The position numbers were made by a program, and so were the translations under genes. Positions 20,653 through 30,743 of a DNA stretch of 64,000 bases are shown here, piece by piece. This stretch comes from Tritrichomonas foetus. Taxonomy: Eukaryota > Parabasalia > Tritrichomonadida > Tritrichomonadidae. The stretch is taken from positions 141,538 to 205,537 of the forward strand of contig MLAK01000509.1 in NCBI GenBank assembly GCA_001839685.1. The letters are read 5' to 3'. Position 1 is the first letter of the stretch; each line of letters begins with the position of its first letter. The notes beneath the pieces were generated by a model. It was not told the origin of the DNA. It did not search any database and saw only the letters and a list, made by a program, of their open reading frames with translations.

Positions 20653-21777
20653 ATGTCGGCTTCGACCGTCACATCAAAAATCAATGAAAAGATCGCCGAA
20701 ATCGAGCTCGAAATGTCTCGTACACAGATTAACAAGGCAACTATGCACCACATTTGCCTTCTCAAAGCCCGTCTCGCTCGTTTAAAGCGAGAAGAACTCG
20801 AAATCGTTTCTCGAAAAAGTGGAGCCTCCGGCCCCGGATTCGAAGTCAGAAGAAGTGGTGATGCCAGAATTGGTTTGTTTGGTTTTCCATCCGTTGGTAA
20901 ATCAACTTTATTGAATTCATTAACAGGCGCTACATCAAAAGTTGGTGCTTACGAATTTACAACGCTTACACCAGTTCCAGGAATCATTACAATCAATGGC
21001 GCTAAAATTCAGATATTGGATCTTCCAGGTATTATCGAAGGTGCAGCCGACGGCGTAGGAAGGGGTAAACAGGTTATCGCTATAGCTAGAACTTGTTCCC
21101 TTATTCTTATGGTGCTCGATGGTATGCAATCTCTCGAATTACTCAAAATTCTGGAGGCCGAATTAGGTGGTTACGGAATCAAGTTAAACAAGACGCCACC
21201 GAAAATCAGAGTCGATAAACGTGATCGTAACGGCATTGCAATTTCGTCAACTTGCCCACAGCCAGAATTGGATGATGAAACGATTACTCAAATTCTTAAA
21301 AACGACTACAAAATTCACCACGCTGTCGTCAGATTCGAACAACGCGCCACAATTGATGACTTAATCGACGTTCTCGAAGGAAACAGAGTTTATCTACCTT
21401 GTATTTATGTTATCAATAAATGCGACCAATTATCACAGGATCAGATTGCAGAATTTTCCAAACGACCAGATACAATTTGTGTATCAGCACAACGTTGCAT
21501 GAACCTTGATACTTTAGTTTCTAAAATGTGGGACTATTTAGACCTGATTCGAGTTTACACACAAAAGAAAGGTGAACCAATTGACCCTGAACCGCTCGTT
21601 TTGTATTCGCATAAGTGCACAATTCACGACTTTTGCGAGAAAATACACACTTCACTTCTTGAGACTTTCAGGTTCGCGTGGGTAACTGGAACATCTGTGA
21701 AGTACTATCCATCAAAGTGCGGACTCAGCCATCAGCTCCACGACGGCGACATTGTGACACTCATTTGCAAAGGATGA
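20653..21777 (+). CDS. DRG family GTPase, DRG1/Rbg1-like
   Basis: This 374-residue protein has the full layout of developmentally regulated GTP-binding proteins: an N-terminal helical region (KIAEIELEMSRTQINKAT), G1 GFPSVGKS (77-84), G3 DLPGIIEG (from 123), G4 NKCD, and a C-terminal TGS domain ending at residue 374. Several segments (STCPQPELD, DLIDVLEGNRVYLPCIYV) match DRG1 more closely than DRG2. DRG1 binds translating ribosomes with a DFRP/Tma46 partner and relieves stalls. The longest frame starts with TTG; the ATG at 20653 begins the protein where family members do and follows GTTCAA. Confidence 0.93.
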   Translation: MSASTVTSKINEKIAEIELEMSRTQINKATMHHICLLKARLARLKREELEIVSRKSGASGPGFEVRRSGDARIGLFGFPSVGKSTLLNSLTGATSKVGAYEFTTLTPVPGIITINGAKIQILDLPGIIEGAADGVGRGKQVIAIARTCSLILMVLDGMQSLELLKILEAELGGYGIKLNKTPPKIRVDKRDRNGIAISSTCPQPELDDETITQILKNDYKIHHAVVRFEQRATIDDLIDVLEGNRVYLPCIYVINKCDQLSQDQIAEFSKRPDTICVSAQRCMNLDTLVSKMWDYLDLIRVYTQKKGEPIDPEPLVLYSHKCTIHDFCEKIHTSLLETFRFAWVTGTSVKYYPSKCGLSHQLHDGDIVTLICKG

Positions 21778-22245
21778 GCAATAATTATATAATATTAGGG
21801 ACAAGCAAAAATACTATTAATAAAACTATTAATGAAATGAATACAATTTTACATCAGTTTGAGATAATTTTTTTATACCTCTGCTTTCCTACTAAAAGTT
21901 AAGCCAGAAATTCAAATTCACCTGTAGAATTGACAAAACATGGAAGTAGTCTTTTTCATGTTTGGTTGAAATGATGAAGAATTGATTTTTATTTTTATTT
22001 GATTTTATTGACAAATTAACCTAAAATGAAGGCCAAAGCATGAAAATGAAATTTCTCATGATAAATATCTGATCAACTTGATTTTAGGTGAAAGCTTGGA
22101 AGTTTACCTTTCTCAACACATGCGAGAACTTGAAAGTAACCCTAAGAAAAAATAAAATAGATAATAACAATATTTATATATAAAAAAAAAATCAGATTCA
22201 GGAAAATGGTTATAATAAACGAAAAGTTTACTGAGTAATGAACGC
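21778..22245. other. Spacer between convergent genes
   Basis: AT-rich 3' spacer between the DRG-type gene and the eL29 gene. No gene or notable repeat is seen. Confidence 0.6.
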
Positions 22246-22425
22246 TTATTCTTCGGAGTCAGAACCTGTCTTGTTAAGGCCTCTTTGAGCGTTCTTGACG
22301 TTACGGAGGAATCTGCTGTTCATTCCCTTTGGGAACCAAAGTGGGACGTTCCTTGGGCGCTTGATTCCATTGCGGTGAAGTTGGTGGCTTCTGTTGTGTG
22401 CGGATGTGTTGCTACGCTTGGCCAT
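22246..22425 (-). CDS. RPL29: Large-subunit ribosomal protein eL29
   Basis: This 59-residue basic protein begins MAKRSNTSAHN and contains HRNGIKRP and KGMNSRFLRNVKNAQ, the signature of eukaryotic eL29. It sits on the solvent side of the 60S subunit. The open frame extends 24 residues further upstream, but family members start at MAK, so the ATG at 22425 is chosen. The C-terminus is acidic (GSDSEE), which is unusual for this otherwise basic protein. Two palindromes lie 120-170 bases upstream and may belong to its promoter. Confidence 0.93.
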   Translation of the reverse strand: MAKRSNTSAHNRSHQLHRNGIKRPRNVPLWFPKGMNSRFLRNVKNAQRGLNKTGSDSEE

Positions 22426-22745
22426 TTCGATTCGAAAAGGCAGACCATAACCGCTCCTATTTGGTTGACAAAAATAAAAATTCACAAAAAGTTTCAATAT
22501 GAGAATAAAATATATCTTTTCTCAGAAAAATTTAAAATCTCATCAAATTTCACCTAAAAGGTGAAATAAACCTCTAGAGAGATTATCATGATAATATTGA
22601 TGTGATGTGGCATGGAAGAACATTTCTACGAAGAAGAATCGTTTCATAATAATCAAATAAAACATTTGCTATACAAATAATTCATAAAAAAAGATAGAAA
22701 ATGAATAAAACATATTAATATTTTACAATATAAAAAGAAATAATT
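22426..22745. other. eL29 upstream region
   Basis: About 320 bases between the eL29 start and the stop of the next minus-strand gene. It contains two short palindromes at 22547-22567 and 22582-22595 and no ORF beyond the non-family extension of eL29. Confidence 0.5.
22547..22595. promoter_or_regulatory. Two adjacent palindromes upstream of eL29
   Basis: ATTTCACCT/AGGTGAAAT (22547-22567, 3-base spacer) and ATTATCATGATAAT (22582-22595) are perfect dyads 15 bases apart. They lie 120-170 bases upstream of the eL29 start codon. A factor-binding role is inferred from symmetry only. Confidence 0.3.
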
Positions 22746-24392
22746 TCATCTGAATGCATCTTCAAAATATTTGTTCGGCATCAAGTTTCCAATCACCCGT
22801 ACTTCATCTCCTTCTAAGAAACTAATATTTATCGGCTTAATTTTATCAATTTGTAATACAATCAAATTATCTGCAGTTAGATCAACGGAGTCCCAGAGCG
22901 AAAATCCGCCCGTTTTATCAACAATTGCGATTAGTTGATCATTTGGTGAGAATATAGCATCTATTAAAGGCGCTTCGATTGGAATCGTTCTAGTAATTTT
23001 GGTAGATCCGATATCATAGATATACAGACAACCTTCACTACAAGAAACAATTAATAGTTTTCCATCATGTGAGAATCTTGCAGACATCGCAATTTTTGTT
23101 GGGCATTTCCATAAACGTACACAGACAGCTTGTGTTATTGAGCATATCCGTATTGTGTTATCCATAGATACACTTGCAATATATTCACAATTCGGATGAA
23201 TGGACATAAACGTAATAGCCGAGGTAACTTGTGGATCATTTGATTTATGGAATAAAAGAATTCTTAAGACATCTTTGCTATTCGTTTCATAAATATAAAT
23301 ACTTCCTGAAAGTGTACCAACAGCAAAAATTCTATTATAAAAAGTAACAGTAGTTATTGTTTCTGGAATACTTTGATAAACAAAGTGTTTCTTTCCATTC
23401 ACAGATTGAACCATAACATCACCGCAACAATCACCACTTAAGATAAACTTTCCGCATGATGAAAAAGATAATGCTGTAATTGAATGAGAGTGTGAACGCA
23501 ATTTCGTTACAGCATTATCTGGAGAAACATAATATATCGAATTTAGTTCAGAATAACAAATCGCTGATGATTTTGGATCCATTGCAGCTGTTGAAGCATG
23601 TCTTGGCACAGTAATCGAAGTAAGTGATGGAATATGTGGTGGCTTAGTTGTTGGCCTTTTCATCATCAAACCAGTAATCTGTCGAGAAATTTTGAATTCA
23701 CTGTATTGTTGTGATCTTTGGATGAGTTGTGGAACGTTTGATTCATGAAATGGAATAGTTAAACATTCTGAGCGGTAGTTTAATTCTATTGGTCGATTAT
23801 CTTTGGTTGTCGAATACGTGATTGGTGAGTTAACTGGAATTTCATTATGTAAAAAATGCTTTAGTAAATAAATTGAACCCGGAATTGGATTTTTCTGAAT
23901 AAATGAATTCAAATTATGATAAAATTCTGGATCAAATTCAATAATTGATGGATTTGAAATAAATTCTGAAAATTCTGGAAAATTGTCAATATCTTTGGGC
24001 TGGAGAGATCCAATTGTTTTGATAAATTTTGGTGGAAATGAAGTAAATTTCGACTGTCTGTCCAAAAATAGCTGTGCTCTTTCTGTTCCGTCATTTACGA
24101 TTATATTGCAAAAGGCGAAAATAAATATATGTTCTAAAATTGCAGTAAGCTGCTCAAGTCCTTCGATTTTTGAAGCTTTTGCAAGAGCATTAAATCCGTG
24201 CTCGATATGATCGGCTGTCATTACGCAAAACAAGTCTGTTCTTTGATAATTTGCAAAAAATTGTTCTACGGCGAACTCATCGATTTTGCAAGCAGATGGT
24301 TCTTGTGATTTAACACTCAAGTAACCCAAACGAGCGATTAGATCTGATGTTACGTTCTTTGAGCCCGATTTTGGATTAGATCTACTTCGCAT
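22746..24392 (-). CDS. TAF5-like TFIID subunit
   Basis: This 548-residue protein has an N-terminal helical domain at about 65-180 (EQLTAILEHIFIFAFCNIIVNDGTERAQLF.., then a phenylalanine- and isoleucine-rich region) that fits the TAF5 NTD2 fold. A C-terminal WD40 propeller of about six repeats follows from 255 to 540 (LRSHSHSITALSFSSCGKFILSGDCCGDV and others). NTD2 plus WD40 is the TAF5 layout; TAF5 scaffolds TFIID. No LisH is seen before NTD2, as in some short homologues. The WD repeats are weak, lacking most closing WD dipeptides. A generic WD40 protein cannot be excluded. It is tandem with the poly(A) polymerase gene on the same strand. Confidence 0.72.
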   Translation of the reverse strand: MRSRSNPKSGSKNVTSDLIARLGYLSVKSQEPSACKIDEFAVEQFFANYQRTDLFCVMTADHIEHGFNALAKASKIEGLEQLTAILEHIFIFAFCNIIVNDGTERAQLFLDRQSKFTSFPPKFIKTIGSLQPKDIDNFPEFSEFISNPSIIEFDPEFYHNLNSFIQKNPIPGSIYLLKHFLHNEIPVNSPITYSTTKDNRPIELNYRSECLTIPFHESNVPQLIQRSQQYSEFKISRQITGLMMKRPTTKPPHIPSLTSITVPRHASTAAMDPKSSAICYSELNSIYYVSPDNAVTKLRSHSHSITALSFSSCGKFILSGDCCGDVMVQSVNGKKHFVYQSIPETITTVTFYNRIFAVGTLSGSIYIYETNSKDVLRILLFHKSNDPQVTSAITFMSIHPNCEYIASVSMDNTIRICSITQAVCVRLWKCPTKIAMSARFSHDGKLLIVSCSEGCLYIYDIGSTKITRTIPIEAPLIDAIFSPNDQLIAIVDKTGGFSLWDSVDLTADNLIVLQIDKIKPINISFLEGDEVRVIGNLMPNKYFEDAFR

Positions 24393-24671
24393 CTGGTCAC
24401 TTATCGTCCCAATAATTTGAATACTTTACATTTATTTTTGTGAGGTTTATTTTTCGATTCCTAATAATTAATAAACAGAAAGAATCAACAAAAATCACTC
24501 CTTTTCCGAAGGAATTTTCTTCACTTGGCTTAACTTTAGTCTATATAAACTTTTCTTTTCTTTATTAATTAATCTAATAAATTTTTTATTCATTGAATAA
24601 AAAAAGGGAATAATTTTTAGGTAAGTAATATTTAATAACAAATTATAAAAACAATATGATAGTACATTTTT

Positions 24672-25877
24672 TCACTTTTTGTAAGGTGGCTTCCTTGGAC
24701 CTCTCCCATAATGAACAAATTTGGATTTTTTATTTTTCGAATTTTCATTTTGATTCGTTGAATTTTTATTTTGGATTGTTGAACGAATTAGTTCAAGATG
24801 GTTTCCTAGAGGTATTTTGTCCACAACATTCAATCCTTGAATTGTGTTAAATTTTTCAACCAAATCCCTTCGAAAGCCAACTATTTGACCAAAAGTGGCA
24901 TATTTTACAATTCTACATAATAGAGACTGTTCATAATATGGACTTTTTCTGACAAGCGCTGAATAAGCATTTTGGCACTTCTCTCTCAATCTGAACGATT
25001 CAAAAGCATTTTCGCCAAGAAAATTTCCTGGATTTTGTGGATCTTCAATTGATAATGAAAAAGGTGTTTTCCAACTAAATCTATAGTTTTCTATTTTACT
25101 GAAAGTGCGTCCACCTTCACGGGTTGAAATTCCAGTTGTGAGATAATTAAAAGTATTTCCAAAATAATAGAAAAATCTCAATAAAATAATTCCACAATTA
25201 TTTTTTTCATCCTTCGGAAGAGTTTGAATAATGAAAATGATCATTTGAATCAGTGAATTCGAACTGATTCCACCTGTATAAGGTTTGTCCAACTTGTTTT
25301 CAACAAGGAAGTATTTAAGCATCATTAAAACAGGAAATAGGCCTGGATATTCATTAAAATATGCTTTGTGTCTTTTTATATTTAATATTCCATTTTCATT
25401 GTTGATCGCAATGTCAACATTAATTTTGTAAATATGATCAACACCATTAATAATTGGGCATTTAGCTGAAATCACTCTAGATTTGGAAATTATGTGATGA
25501 TAGATGAGATGATCTTTTAAATTATTTAAAAGTGTCAAAGTACTGGAATTTGTTGGAGCATTGTAAACTACGAAGTCGAGGTCACTGTCCGGTAAATTTG
25601 TTTGAGTTGCTGTTGATCCATGACATATTAGAGTTGCTTCAGGCCAGATTAAAGATAATGCTGTTCGATAGCGATTGACAATTAAAAGACGTATTTGCCT
25701 CTCTGTTAGAGTAGGAGCTAGATAAACTGCAAAATCTATCAGTTCACGATGTAATTTTAAAGCGAGAGTTTCTGCTTGATAATCGTTTCCATTACACCAT
25801 GGAAGATATTTCGATGGATGTTGTGATGGTAAAACAGTGACTTTCTGTGAGAATTCGTCAAGGAGCGGTGATATCAT
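24672..25877 (-). CDS. Non-canonical poly(A) polymerase, TRF4/PAPD5-like
   Basis: This 401-residue protein has the nucleotidyltransferase core HGSTATQTNLPDSDLDFVV, with Gly-Ser at 87-88 and the metal-binding DxD at 99/101, and a third carboxylate in INVDIAIN. A PAP-associated domain follows (GLFPVLMMLKYFLVE.. and GGISSNSLIQMIIFIIQ). This is the Trf4/PAPD5 layout. Such enzymes add short A tails to aberrant or nuclear RNAs and, in TRAMP, mark them for the exosome. The C-terminal 40 residues are basic and Asn/Lys-rich. The longest frame starts at GTG, so the ATG at 25877 was taken. It is divergent from the cyclase-like receptor gene. Confidence 0.88.
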   Translation of the reverse strand: MISPLLDEFSQKVTVLPSQHPSKYLPWCNGNDYQAETLALKLHRELIDFAVYLAPTLTERQIRLLIVNRYRTALSLIWPEATLICHGSTATQTNLPDSDLDFVVYNAPTNSSTLTLLNNLKDHLIYHHIISKSRVISAKCPIINGVDHIYKINVDIAINNENGILNIKRHKAYFNEYPGLFPVLMMLKYFLVENKLDKPYTGGISSNSLIQMIIFIIQTLPKDEKNNCGIILLRFFYYFGNTFNYLTTGISTREGGRTFSKIENYRFSWKTPFSLSIEDPQNPGNFLGENAFESFRLREKCQNAYSALVRKSPYYEQSLLCRIVKYATFGQIVGFRRDLVEKFNTIQGLNVVDKIPLGNHLELIRSTIQNKNSTNQNENSKNKKSKFVHYGRGPRKPPYKK

Positions 25878-26204
25878 TACCTCCTTCGATGATTTTACCT
25901 TTGTTTTCACCTTAACGAATTTTGATGTAATGATGATGAAGTTGCTGGAGTTAATAGATTAATGCGTTAACCATTTGTTCGATTTACGATTCTTTTACTC
26001 TGAATTTGAAAGAAGAACAATCATTATTTGATACAAAATATTCTCAAAAAGTTGCCCCTTTTAAAGTACGTTTTCACATAATAATTTTTGTTTCGTCACA
26101 AAAATTAGAATTCAAATGAAAGACATTATTGAAACATTTGTTCAAACTATAGAAAAAGTGTAAAAATTCTATAAAAGTCTCGGATATACAAACTCAAATT
26201 TTAA
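25878..26204. other. Divergent promoter region
   Basis: AT-rich spacer between divergent start codons. TCAAATT at 26194-26200 is a likely initiator for the plus-strand gene. Confidence 0.5.
26194..26200 (+). promoter_or_regulatory. Initiator-like TCAAATT
   Basis: Same heptamer as before the gene at 328. The predicted +1 A at 26196 is 9 bases before the ATG at 26205. Confidence 0.45.
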
Positions 26205-29200
26205 ATGACGTATGATGATTCTCCTGGGGCCGAACAAACCCTTGGATCTCTCTTACGCTCATTAACCAGCAGCCATACGCAAATGGCCAAATATTATTCC
26301 AAGATATTCTGTTTTTGCCACGATATCATCACGATTTCACGATTACCAAATACTGTCGATACAATTTTATGGTGCATTGAACTCGGATTTTTCGATTTTT
26401 TTATTCTCTTCGTTTCCTGTCCTTTTGAATGGTTCAAAAAGTTGAATATTACATTCGATGATCTCGGAACAAGCAAGGTTTTAGAGTCAAAAATTTTATT
26501 ACAGCAACTCGCAATGTTGGCAATCGCTATAACGTTATTGTTTAGTTTTTTTTTCTGGTTTTCGTTCATATTTTATAATCCGAAAAAATCCCATCTTTCA
26601 AGCTTGCATGCAACAACTTTACATTTTACTGTAATTCATCTTCCTTTAATCATTGCGCCCATCGATGGAATTATAATTGGTGCACTTTTGGTATCAAATA
26701 TTAATGTCTCTTTCACACAATACACAACAACAACTATATGCATTTCTTTAGGACTTTGCTATATTCTATTCATTACTTCAAACGCAGTATATACAACAGT
26801 TACAAATTATTCGTTAACATTAAGTTTTGACCAATTTGCTTATTGGAGGCATCCGTTTAGACTCATGGATCATTTTGTAGTTTTCTTAAATGCAATGTTC
26901 ATTCCAATAAGAATGGGCTATGATTCTCGTTGGGCCACTTTTATTGCAATTATTCAATTTATTTATGGTGCTTATATTATTTCCACTTTAAAAAATATTA
27001 CATTTGTATCACTTGTCGCTTTAACTATTCAAATTAAGATTTCAGTCGATTCTCTTGTATTTCCGATCTTCACACTCGTAAATGTTTGGATGGACTATTC
27101 AAATATTATGACATTTTCAATTCTTGTTATTTTAGAATTTATAAATACATGTGCGTCTTTAATCATTTTAAGTCTTTTATTCAATTATTCACAGACCAAG
27201 CTTGCTTCTTTCACACAAACAAAAATGCCATCATCAGAAGCAACCGTTTCAATGTTGAGATTTGGTATCAATTTATCAATGAAAGGTGTCGCTCGTACAG
27301 AATTCATTAAATGGATAGCATTGTGGCGCTTTTCATTTGATTTGGTTCCAGATTTAGTTAGACTTTGTGTAGTTACAAGATTATCTATGGAAGAAATTAT
27401 TATCCCACATCAGCATTGTGGGCCATTGAAACAAATTCCACTTCTGTTTCTTGCCTACCAACTTGATCTTTTTCAATGTTATGCAGCAAATGATGGTGAT
27501 CAATGTATTGAAGGAACAAAAGAAGATTTAACAAGAATGATAAAAATGTCTAAAGAAGCATTAAAAAACTTTTTAATTGATCCTATTTATGATCAAATGA
27601 GTCTTGGCAGACTTGGATCAAAATTGCAATCAATATCGAATAAATTTTCCACTGCGTTAATCAGTTTCCCTCATTCGAAAGAAATTGCAAAATTATGGAA
27701 TCAATTTACCACTGAAATTATATATGCCCCTGTTCCTTCACAACTTAAAAGAAAAACGCCAATGGAAACTCTTTATAATCCAAGTACAACAATTTATGGA
27801 TTCCTTCGATCTGATAAATTACCACCACCTTGTATTAATGAAAAGAAAGAATCACCAGTTGATTGGTATTTTAAATATATTACAAGATTAAGTACCTATC
27901 CAATGATAATTTTTCTATCAGTATTCTATATTTCTTTTTTGATTAATTTATATGTCATTGGAAAATTTACTACTGATGTATCTAAGTCTCAATTAGATCA
28001 CTTTATCAACACATCGACTTTTGTCAGATTACAAACTGAATTAGCCAATGAAAAACTTGCCGAAATTGAACCATATGTTCAGATTCCATCATACAGAGAA
28101 ATATCTAAATTACTAGGTATCGATGAAGAAACAGCAAGTACTTATGTATCAAAAAGAATATCAGCTAGGTCAGAATTAAGTAACTTGACATCATTATATT
28201 CATATATTAATACTTTTCCTTTACCACCAGATTCACAACAATGTAAAGATATTTCTTTTGTACTTCTATTAAAATATAAACTCCCAAAGGATTCAAGTAT
28301 TGATGCAGTCTACTGTCAAATGCTTTACATTAATTTTTATTCACAATATATAGCGAATATTTCCGAGTCAATTATTTGGAATTTTGCACCAAAAGAAAAA
28401 ATCGGATATGTGACTGTTTTAATCTACATTGTAATTTTTATGTCTGTTTCAACTGCAATTTTCATAATTTTTTTGATCAATGATGTTCGAAGAAGACAGA
28501 AAATAATTATTGCCATGAAATCTGTTACTAATTCAAGACAAAGTCATCGTTTCCATTCTACTCGCTATGATTTAAGAAATACTGTTTCATTCAATGTTAT
28601 TTTATGGATAATTGTAATGGCATTAACTTCAGCGATCTATGTTTCTTGCGTTATCCCATCTGATCAAGAAAATGCTCGCGTTACTCGTCTTCTTCGACAA
28701 ATTGCCATCATTTCTGGAATATCACGTTCTTCACAGAATTCACTTGCTTATTCAGCCAGTCATTTTATGCATAATCTGACTATTCCAGATATTGTTGGAT
28801 ACTTATCGAACAGTCGAGAAGAACTCGTTGAAAAAGTGAATAATTTAACTGAAATAGGAATAGATTATATCTTTCAAGATATTGAACCGTTAAATAAATG
28901 GCTTGCAAATGGAACAGAGTCATTTTCATCTATTCTTCTTGATTATGCACAACTGTTAGCTAATAAGAATCAAACTAATGATTTCAAGTTTTACTATGCT
29001 CGTTATTTATTTTTATTTAATATTTCTATTCTAATTGAATCAACTTTACCTACCATGGTCGATACTGCTCAAGTTACAATGCAAAAAATTTCATCAGTTT
29101 ATGTAATTTCATCAGTGGTGATTCTTTTAGCAGTTTTTATATGTATGGTTTTATTCTATCTTGATAACCAAAAAAAGAAAACTTGGTATTTCGCAGCAAC

Positions 29201-30077
29201 AACTTTCCTAAGACGTTCAATTGCAAATGATTATCGAAATCTTAATATTATTCAAAAAGCTTTATCACATCCATTTAAAAATTATATTGATGAACTTCCT
29301 TATGCATTTATTTCGCGGGAAAAGAATGGTCCAATAACATATGCAAATTCAAAAACAATGGACTATTTAGATTACTCACCTAATCAAGTAATAGGCCAAA
29401 GATTAGAAAATATCTTCAAAATTGAAGATTTTGATGATAAAAAGATTAGTAAAGTTAAAGCCGACGGAAAAGAAACTACACTTAATTTCGAAATCAAAGA
29501 AATCGATAATAATAACGAAGCTATTTTCATTAATGATATAACCAATTCATTTGAATCAAATTATATTTATAAAGAAATAATTAAAACGATGCGTCCAAAT
29601 ATACCGAAATTACCATTTCGTGATAAAATGATATACGTTGAAATACGACTTGATCCTAATATCATGAATCCTAATAGTGTTTTTGATACATTTGATGAAG
29701 CTGACAAAGGATTTAAGGATGCAATTCGAATATCATGCGGAGTTACTTATTACACATCAATTGTTACATGTGAATGTAATTTCAAAGATTTTATTATTTA
29801 TCTTGACAAAATAATTTCCTGTTCTAGTAATAATTTCATTTTAAGTGTTGTTTATGGAATCATTTCATGTACAACCATTGATAATGAAAAGGCACGAACA
29901 TTGGTTTGTGGAAATGCTGTTAATCGAGCCCACGATTGTATAAATCATGGATTATGTAGAAGATCATATATAGATAGTATTATTGTATCTACTTATATAA
30001 AACCAGAAGAGCTTGCCTCTTCGAATTTGATTTCTAGTACCCTTATAGAAATAAGTCCATTAGAATCTCAAATTTAA
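26205..30077 (+). CDS. Multi-pass receptor with PAS and degenerate cyclase domain
   Basis: This 1290-residue membrane protein has a cluster of hydrophobic helices at about 100-330, a soluble stretch at about 330-560, then paired membrane segments near 565-585 and 735-760, and near 795-815 and 960-985, with outward loops between them. A PAS-like domain (PLAFISREKNGPITYAN-type strand order) lies at about 1030-1115. The last 170 residues resemble the class III adenylyl/guanylyl cyclase fold, with GIISCTTIDNEKARTLVCGNAVNRA equivalent to the second half of the catalytic domain. The usual metal-binding FADIVGFT strand reads MIYVEIRLDPN, so the first metal Asp is not in place. Trichomonads encode many such proteins; this one is probably a non-catalytic partner or sensor. 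Confidence 0.78.
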   Translation: MTYDDSPGAEQTLGSLLRSLTSSHTQMAKYYSKIFCFCHDIITISRLPNTVDTILWCIELGFFDFFILFVSCPFEWFKKLNITFDDLGTSKVLESKILLQQLAMLAIAITLLFSFFFWFSFIFYNPKKSHLSSLHATTLHFTVIHLPLIIAPIDGIIIGALLVSNINVSFTQYTTTTICISLGLCYILFITSNAVYTTVTNYSLTLSFDQFAYWRHPFRLMDHFVVFLNAMFIPIRMGYDSRWATFIAIIQFIYGAYIISTLKNITFVSLVALTIQIKISVDSLVFPIFTLVNVWMDYSNIMTFSILVILEFINTCASLIILSLLFNYSQTKLASFTQTKMPSSEATVSMLRFGINLSMKGVARTEFIKWIALWRFSFDLVPDLVRLCVVTRLSMEEIIIPHQHCGPLKQIPLLFLAYQLDLFQCYAANDGDQCIEGTKEDLTRMIKMSKEALKNFLIDPIYDQMSLGRLGSKLQSISNKFSTALISFPHSKEIAKLWNQFTTEIIYAPVPSQLKRKTPMETLYNPSTTIYGFLRSDKLPPPCINEKKESPVDWYFKYITRLSTYPMIIFLSVFYISFLINLYVIGKFTTDVSKSQLDHFINTSTFVRLQTELANEKLAEIEPYVQIPSYREISKLLGIDEETASTYVSKRISARSELSNLTSLYSYINTFPLPPDSQQCKDISFVLLLKYKLPKDSSIDAVYCQMLYINFYSQYIANISESIIWNFAPKEKIGYVTVLIYIVIFMSVSTAIFIIFLINDVRRRQKIIIAMKSVTNSRQSHRFHSTRYDLRNTVSFNVILWIIVMALTSAIYVSCVIPSDQENARVTRLLRQIAIISGISRSSQNSLAYSASHFMHNLTIPDIVGYLSNSREELVEKVNNLTEIGIDYIFQDIEPLNKWLANGTESFSSILLDYAQLLANKNQTNDFKFYYARYLFLFNISILIESTLPTMVDTAQVTMQKISSVYVISSVVILLAVFICMVLFYLDNQKKKTWYFAATTFLRRSIANDYRNLNIIQKALSHPFKNYIDELPYAFISREKNGPITYANSKTMDYLDYSPNQVIGQRLENIFKIEDFDDKKISKVKADGKETTLNFEIKEIDNNNEAIFINDITNSFESNYIYKEIIKTMRPNIPKLPFRDKMIYVEIRLDPNIMNPNSVFDTFDEADKGFKDAIRISCGVTYYTSIVTCECNFKDFIIYLDKIISCSSNNFILSVVYGIISCTTIDNEKARTLVCGNAVNRAHDCINHGLCRRSYIDSIIVSTYIKPEELASSNLISSTLIEISPLESQI

Positions 30078-30743
30078 TTTGTTTGTAAATTTATAAGCTT
30101 ATAATTCATTTCTCTATTTTTTTTTTTTTTTTAAAAAAACATTATATGAATAATATAATTCCAGGAATATGTTATACACCTGCCTAAAAGTAATTAAAAC
30201 AACCGCTTCCAATTATCGCATAATCATTTAGGTAAGAGTTCGTTTTTAGGCATTCAATTAATCTTGTTTTTCCGACAAAAGTGTCAACAATTTTAATTAT
30301 TTTGGCTGATTTTTTGTGTATTTATAGAAATGAAGTTTCCAAATTGGACATTTTGGATATGTTTCCGAGAATGAAATATTTTACTGATATGAATATGCAG
30401 AAGGAAGAACATAATTATATTATTAAATCAGTTATAAATCTCTTTATTTTTCCCTGACGTAATTCAACATGATTTATGATTAAAAATGAGTTTTTTAAAA
30501 TAAAAAAAGTATCAAGAAACCAACATAACTTTATGATCTCAGAATCAAGTCATTTATTCATTAATATAGTTAGAAAAGAAAAAGCTGTCAACTGGTATGT
30601 GTATTATATAATATTGACCATTTATCTTCAGAAAAAAGAATAAAAAATGTTTCTTAGAACGTTAAAAATGGACCATATATCTCAAGAAAAATTTATTAAA
30701 TGGAAGGCGTTTATAAGAAATATTTCTGTTGATAAAAAAATCG
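30078..30743. other. AT-rich intergenic region
   Basis: Starts with a poly-T stretch (about 30116-30132). No gene or regular repeat is seen. No convincing initiator precedes the ATG at 30744. Confidence 0.55.
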
